64,000 nt of DNA from Arbacia lixula (Eukaryota > Echinodermata > Echinoidea > Arbacioida > Arbaciidae), in assembly GCA_963669155.1 (NCBI GenBank), contig OZ022583.1:17726805-17790804 (forward strand), given 5' to 3'. Made by a program: the position numbers and the translations under genes. Under the pieces are notes generated by a model. The model made no database searches, was not told the DNA's origin, and saw nothing but the letters and a program-made list of their open reading frames with translations. Position 1 is the first letter of the stretch. Each line of letters starts with the position of its first letter. Of this stretch, positions 58,248-64,000 are shown piece after piece.

Positions 58248-59774
58248 CGTCCACACCTGTATAAACATGAAAGACCGAGTGCATGCTCTATTAATATTCA
58301 AAGTAGCCTTTGATCACGGCCTCAAGGCTGAATGATTTCCTCCGTCAGCGCAATACCCAACTAGCGCCTGGAACGAGACTAACCGCGCTAACCCCAGTGA
58401 CAGGCGAGGGGTGATCAACGGAAGATCTTTAGGAGCGCCAATAGTGTAGGCATATTTCGGCGCACGGGATAGTTCCGTGGATACAACTGCTGATACAACT
58501 GAAGGACAACCCACACCCACAGTGCCTTGTCAGAAGGCTCTAGTACAGCATCTCTATGTACAATTGATACTAAAAGGCTGTCAGTGATTTGAAGATGTGG
58601 AGGTGGTGTTAAAAGTAATAGCGCATTAAAAATGGTTGCTTACTTCAATGAGATATCAACGTGTGGAAAACTGCTCGCTAGCGGTGTGCTATTCCTGTGC
58701 TTATTTATGGGAAAGTATCTCGTTCTCTCAAGCCATAAATAAGTTAGCGATTATTTCCGATCGCCCAAAAGTTTACGCGAAAACGATACTTGGTCAGTTG
58801 GAACGATAACTGTCAATGAGAACGACGTATGCCATACCACTGGAACATATAATATACCGGGATATTTAGTTCTGTGAACCAAATATAATAGGAACGGAAT
58901 ATGCCATCACACCGGCAACGATTTCTCCTTCCAGCCAAGTCCACTGCACCAGCTGGAGCGCTACCGTTTATAAACATAACAATTCGTGCACCTGCACAGA
59001 CTGGGCGTATTTTGTGCTACCGCGGGAGATTTTGAACAGTGCGTTGCGCCTACCGTTCGTATTGCACATACATGTACATGTACACGCAAAAAGGAGACTC
59101 GGCGCTCCACATTTTTGCTGCAACATCCATCATTTATCGTTCTGAATTCATGACGTGCTGCTATTAACTGCAAGCCTTTGTCACTTTTAATGGTACACAG
59201 CTTAATTCGGCTGCAGTTTTTGCAGAGGGAGGTGTATTTTGAGCGCATTTGTTTCAGTTCGATTTGAGGCGCCATCAATCGATCATATGTTTGGCTCCGT
59301 CGGAAACACTTCTACCTGTTTTTCGTGTCAGCAGCCGTTTTGGTCTTGATTGTGTACGATTTGTACTGCAATTCTACGGCCACTCTCTATATGGGCATAT
59401 AAGCATGCTTATAAAAACTTGTAAGAATTTGCCTTATTTTATGTAGTAATATGATACCTATGTTTTAAATTACTGACAAGATCATAATTATATCATACTT
59501 ACTGCGACCAGCCCGCTCACGAAGTGAGCTGCGCGGGAGCATGCAGTCCCGGGGCTAATATCATACGTGCGTTTCACTGTGGACGGCAGTTATTGGGATG
59601 TGTGTGTGGCTCGGCGTATGTGTGAGTATGTTGGGGGGGGGGGTCGATCTGGAAGAGTATAGGATTGAATGTGAGAAAGAAGAGACATTATGATTGGGAT
59701 GGGTTAGGATAAAGTGGGAGACAGCAAAGAAAGAAATAAAGCCAGAAGTGAGAGCGAGAGCGCGCGAAAGGGGT

Positions 59775-59805
<31 letters not shown>

Positions 59806-61045
59806 TGGGGGGGGGGGGGAGACCATAGACATGTATGAGTGAGTGTGTGTCCGTGCGTTTGGAGAATGTATGTCTTTAGAGAGATGGGGAAAATACAATA
59901 AACAAACGAGAGTTAAAATGAGAGGGCCCAGAAGAAAACGGAGAGGTAAAATCGTGGACATGAGGAATCAGGAAGAGGTTAATGGGAGGGGGGGGGGGGC
60001 GATGAGGAAAGGGTGAAAGAGAGTTATGTAATTCTGCGTATGTGGAAGAATAGAGGAAGAGAGAAAGTGGTGATAGAGGGCGTTAATTGTTGAGACAAAA
60101 ACCTGAATCCAAACAAAGAGAAAATATGTTGAAGGCTTGTTTGTGTGCATTGATAAGTGATTCAAGAGCTCTTCATGGATTTTTCTCTCTCTTGTTTTGC
60201 CTTTCTCCTTTTCTTTATCAGTCTCCCATTCTATTTCCCTTTCGCTATTGTCCCCTATCCATCTCACTCCCTCTTATACACCTGTGTATATCTGTTTATA
60301 TTCCACATACATGTACTAAGAATGTTGCTATATGGTCAAGAGTTGATCACGTGATGAAGCGTGGTTTTTCCCATCTGATCACCTGAGAAGAAAAGTTCGT
60401 TACACTCTGGGTGATAGTACTTTTTGGTTTCGCTGATCTCTTCACTCCTCACATTCCTAACGCGTGATCAATATTTTGAGTACGCGCGAAATAAAAGTGC
60501 GTAGCTCGGACTATTATTGTAGCTCGGCGCAGACGACGCCGCGGTGCGCGGTAATTACAATTTTGTGGTTATAGCGCGCTGCGCCGGGCGTACGTACAAG
60601 CAGTGCAAGCCTTCCATTTTTCCCACACAGTATTCCACCAAAGCAAGTGTGCAATTCTTTACCACCTCGTACCAAAATTGACCTAGAATTTCACTTTCCT
60701 GTAATTTATTAGAATTATGAAGAGTGTTCTCGGAGGATCTGTGTTCACACCTATACGGCACAGGTAAGCGAATTTCGATTACTTCTTGCTTTTCCGTCAA
60801 AATCTTACGAATTAGCGTCACTATGGCATAGTGTTCGTTGGAATTTGTAGAGTCTATATCGCAACGTGCACAAAGTCAATTTGCTTCCGGGTTTCGGAGC
60901 GTCGCGTGAATATGAAACCAAAAAGTACGATCATGTAGCCGCACCGACCCGAACGCTTTCGTACGTTAAATTGTCATTTATTGTATAGATTGTTGGTATC
61001 AGATGTGGAATATAAAGCAAATAATCAACTTTTGGTTTCAGGCAA
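58248..61045. other. Intergenic stretch with simple repeats
   Basis: No exon recognised. Contains the inverted partner (58780-58915) of 53028-53185, a GCTCACGAAGTGAGC hairpin at about 59515-59530, and G/GT-rich tracts at 59629-59641, 59772-59820 and 59988-59999. Confidence 0.45.
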
Positions 61046-61156
61046 TGAGACGAACTATCACTTCCTCGGCGATCTGAATGTATACGCTATCTTTCCTCAA
61101 CTTACGATTCGGAAAGATATACATCCAGATCGCCTGGGAAGTGATAGTTCGTCCCA
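61046..61156. repeat. Hairpin MITE-like element
   Basis: GACGAACTATCACTTCC at 61049-61065 is the exact inverse of GGAAGTGATAGTTCGTC at 61137-61153; inner arms also pair (GGCGATCTGAATGTATA / TATACATCCAGATCGCC). About 105 bp. Confidence 0.8.
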
Positions 61157-62280
61157 TCACCTTCATCAATGTTGATTATTTTCTAATCTCTCGCTCCCCA
61201 TCTACCCCCATTCTCTCTCTCTCTCTCTCTGTCTTTTTATGATCCCATTGATATTCCCGTCCGGATGTGCTCGTTTCCGACAGGCTCACTAATGCGATTA
61301 CTGGTAGTTTTTTCATAGACACGAATGAAAATCGGAAGCAGTATATCCGTTCAGGTCGCCCCAAAAACGAAATCGACGGATATCGCGGAAATGCACTTGA
61401 GGAGGGGGGGGGGGGGGGGGGGGTTGGCACAAACTTGCTGTCAAACAGCCTTTGAAATTAAGCAACTGCCGCTTTAAAATAAATGGATTCATATCAATTT
61501 TACTTTTGATGAGGCATTGCCATGACCCTCATCCTCCCCACCCCACCCTCCCGAAGTGCCACCCACCCCCTCAAGCACCTGTGTCACACCAAAAGTCATA
61601 TCCGGTCTTTCAGCTCAAAGACCACATACATGGAACTACCTGCTCTTCGTTTTAATTTCATATAAAATGAAGACAAGTCTACACAGTCACTTATCCCTTT
61701 ATCTCACTGGGAAATGACAGTCTATTTGTCAGGGATAATGAAACACATGCGGATGCCCACTTATCCAATAATGAAATGATAAATGTGATGCTCTTGAAAC
61801 GATATCTAGCAGGCAGAGGAAAAATATATATATAAAGAAATATTTACCGGAAATGTGTTTGCTGATATAACATAAGGAGTGATGCGCCCGGCAGTGTCAA
61901 ATATCATTATTCTATACCACCTCGAGCTCCGTTCAAATCCAATCGCGAGTGTATTCATATCACTCCTTCTACCGCAGGGCCCACGTGCTCGTCTGTCGTC
62001 CTCGTCGTCCGACGTCTTCATTGTGGTACCTGGACAGCTTCTCCCTTCCGTCAAAATGTTTTTGGAATTTTGTAAAAGATTCAACACCACCGTCATCTCC
62101 GACAACCTCGAGCTGAAAACCGACGATAACCAGCTCCAGGCATGCCAGGACGAAGCCTCTTCGAACTCGTGTAACAAAAGATTGTGCAACTTGATTGATG
62201 ATATATATTGACTAACGCCTTTAATGATACTAGTTCTTTATGAATTCTTGTTCTTTTTTTTTTATATTTCTTTATATCTT
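61157..62280. other. Stretch without confident genes
   Basis: A CT tract (61214-61231), a G-run (61404-61421), and overlapping open frames at 61806-62211 on both strands that I cannot match to any family. The plus-strand frame directly precedes the LINE remnant and could be part of it. Confidence 0.4.
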
Positions 62281-62282
62281 AA

Positions 62283-62930
62283 GCCTGTCACCGAACCAGA
62301 AGTAATTCAAATAATCAAAAGTTCTCGTAATGGTAAAAGTCTCGGATGTGACAACATATCTGTTGATATTGCAAAACCTTGTACATACTTTATTCGCAGA
62401 CCTTTGGCACACATATGCAATCTGTCAATACAAACTGGTGTATTCCCCTCCAAAATGAAAATCGCAAAAGTTGTACCCATATTCAAGAAAGACCTCACTT
62501 CAGATTGTAACAAATATAGACCCACTTCTATCCTTCCATTATTTTCCAAGGTACTCGAGAGAGTTGTTTACCATCGTATTCATGGTGTGTAATATCTCCT
62601 TTGTTCCAACCAATACGGGTTTAGAACGAATTGCTCTACCGAATTTGCTTTGATCAATCTTTATGATAAAATCCTGAATTGTGTCTGAATAAGCATGCAA
62701 TAGCTATTTTTATGGATTTATCAATTTAGCATTTGATACCCTGTCGCATACAATACTATTAGCAAAATTGCCTTATTACGGGATTCGAGGCACACCACTT
62801 CTTTGATTTCAAGGCTATCTAGCTGACGGAAAATAATACACTGTATATAACTCACATAATTCTGATTTAATGTTTCTTACACCCGGTGTACCACAGGGTT
62901 CACTACTTGGTCCTTTATTGTTTCTAATAC
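62283..62930 (+). pseudogene. Dead LINE reverse transcriptase (N-terminal RT blocks)
   Basis: First frame: PVTEPEVIQIIKSSRNGKSL, GCDNISVDIAKP, VFPSKMKIAKVVPIFKKD, CNKYRPTSILPLFSKVLERV, then a stop at 62590-62592 and YGFRTNCSTEFALINLYDKI in a later frame. After more breaks comes LTPGVPQGSLLGPLLFLIQG. This order is RT motifs 0-4 of a Jockey/CR1-like non-LTR retrotransposon. It stops abruptly at 62930, where another repeat has inserted. Confidence 0.85.
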
Positions 62931-62932
62931 AG

Positions 62933-63500
62933 GGGCGTAGACAACGGGGGGATGAGGGGGATGCATCCCCCCACATCACAAGGTGGGTGGTGGCATGTAC
63001 AATCACCCCCCCCCCCCCCCCCAGGTTTGGGGGAATGATATTTGCTTACTTAATAACCCATTTAAAAATATTTTTGTGAAAAAATACAACTGGAAATTTT
63101 GACAAAGATGTAACATGACCTTTTATGTAAACACTGGAAGTCATTTCCGTGTCATGGTTGAGTGAATACACTTTAAAAATCGCAGAAGATAAAGAAATGT
63201 CAAAATGTACTGTTAAAACGGCATAAACAATTACCCTTGACCCTTTTGAAAAATCTATATTTTTTTTGCCTTTAAAATTTGCCCACTCATACATGATTAA
63301 TTGGAATAATGTCATTTTCACACAGAGGTTAGTCAATAAGTCAAGGAACAATCCTGCAAATCATTTGGCCCAAAACCTCTTCGATAAAAAGTTATGCTAT
63401 TTTGCTTGGGGGGGGGGGGTACTTTTTTTTGTGTGTGTTTAGAAAACAAAAACACGTGGTGAGTCCTTGGAGGCCTTGTCTTCCTTAACCTTTTAAGGGG
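62933..63500. mobile_element. Repeat element inserted into the LINE
   Basis: Starts ACAGGGGCGTAGACAACGGG with a G-rich then C-rich run, exactly where the RT frame breaks off before the YADD block. Its distal part (63325-63490) matches 41425-41655. Right boundary not precise. Confidence 0.5.
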
Positions 63501-63543
63501 AAACAGTATATGAGTGTGTCCCTTACATAATTCACAGCGTGAA

Positions 63544-63960
63544 TTGATTTTCGGATTGTAGGATGGCTCATAATAAGAAGTTGAGAACTTCTTTTTCAAG
63601 CATAATGAGAAAGAAGAACATGATGGCGAAACAGCCGTCTACGTCAAAATCGATAATGTCGGAGAAAGGCCTGTTCTTACAGAAGTTCAACCAGAAGAAA
63701 GTGCCGTGAGGGTGATGGAGCATCTGAGGCGAAAGATGATGATGAAACTGATGCCGGTTTTAACGACTGGGTTAGCCCCAATCACCCAACTTCTTGCTCC
63801 CGTACTAGAAACTAGAAAGATCTGTTTCAAGCCAAATGGTACCCAAACTACCCCTGGATCCATTACGAACCCTCCCTGCAAAATATGTGTCAGTCCATTC
63901 CGTACTCGTATGCCACGGTGTGTAGATCTTGTCGAAACTATGACTGTCCAAAAAGGCGAA
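63544..63960 (+). pseudogene. Probable zinc-finger (TTF-type) transposon fragment
   Basis: The frame from 63816 reads KDLFQAKWYPNYPWIHYEPS then CQSIPYSYATVCRSCRNYDC. F-x(2)-KW-x(4)-PW-x-HY followed by paired Cys is typical of the TTF-type finger at the start of hAT/ZMYM-like transposon proteins. A stop (63813-63815) lies just upstream, and an Arg/Lys/Ser-rich frame precedes it in other frames (63620-63720). It runs into a GT microsatellite at the window end. Confidence 0.4.
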
Positions 63961-63966
63961 GTACAA

Positions 63967-64000
63967 TGTGTGTGTGTGTGTGTGTGTGTGAGTATGTGTG
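63967..64000. repeat. (GT)n microsatellite at window edge
   Basis: GTGTGT tract running to the end of the window. Confidence 0.9.

Noticed and set aside
59505-59560. GC-rich hairpin (GCTCACGAAGTGAGC) as a tRNA or other structured RNA
   Set aside because: No cloverleaf, no A/B box set; likely a small repeat fragment.
61806-62211. Overlapping 110- and 127-codon ORFs
   Set aside because: Neither strand shows a known family or splice context; not supported as a gene.
1-64000. tRNA, rRNA, CRISPR arrays, bacterial-type operons
   Set aside because: None seen on reading both strands; the direct repeats found are microsatellites, tandem duplications or transposon ends, not spaced arrays.

Overview
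The window reads as nuclear DNA of an animal, most likely a marine invertebrate deuterostome (an echinoderm or hemichordate would fit; I cannot fix the species). The reasons are intron-split genes with GT-AG junctions, long AT-rich introns and intergenic stretches, abundant microsatellites, and a dense mix of inactive LINEs, Tc1-like elements, foldback MITEs and other dispersed repeats. There are no prokaryote-style operons, and I see no rRNA, tRNA or CRISPR array.

Left part (1-10.25 kb, plus strand): two tandem class A (rhodopsin-like) G-protein-coupled receptor genes. The first is cut by the window edge, so only its last exon (TM6-TM7 and tail) is present. The second is complete in three exons (6930-7505, 9002-9134, 9905-10248) that join in phase into a 350-residue seven-helix receptor. 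Their last exons are clearly paralogous, so this is a local receptor duplication.

Middle part (19.5-43.9 kb, minus strand): a complete 11-exon gene for a pyridoxal-phosphate aromatic L-amino acid decarboxylase (DDC/HDC/TDC family). The exons join in phase into a 507-residue protein that keeps the PLP lysine, the ring-stacking histidine, the PLP aspartate and the catalytic-loop tyrosine. Intron 1 (about 12.9 kb) holds an apparently intact Tc1-like DNA transposon with perfect 25-bp ends and TA duplications, a dead LINE, and several shared repeats. Several splice sites of this gene lie directly against simple-sequence arrays, most strikingly a 212-nt pyrimidine run (on the coding strand) before the last exon.

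Right part (44-64 kb): no confident host exon. It is a graveyard of mobile DNA: LINE reverse-transcriptase remnants, a remnant of an endonuclease-like retroelement tail, a near-perfect 1-kb palindrome, a roughly 3.8-kb foldback element with tandem subrepeats in both arms and a decayed Cys-rich (CXC-like) ORF, a LINE interrupted by another element, and a probable zinc-finger transposon fragment at the right edge.

The two host functions, a peptide-type receptor and a monoamine-synthesis enzyme, are both typical of nervous or neuroendocrine signalling. Nothing in the sequence shows that they act together. I did not find a convincing new multi-gene system. The most unusual items are the foldback families (one with YTAA target duplications), the splice-site microsatellites, the intact Tc1 copy and a candidate hammerhead-ribozyme motif.
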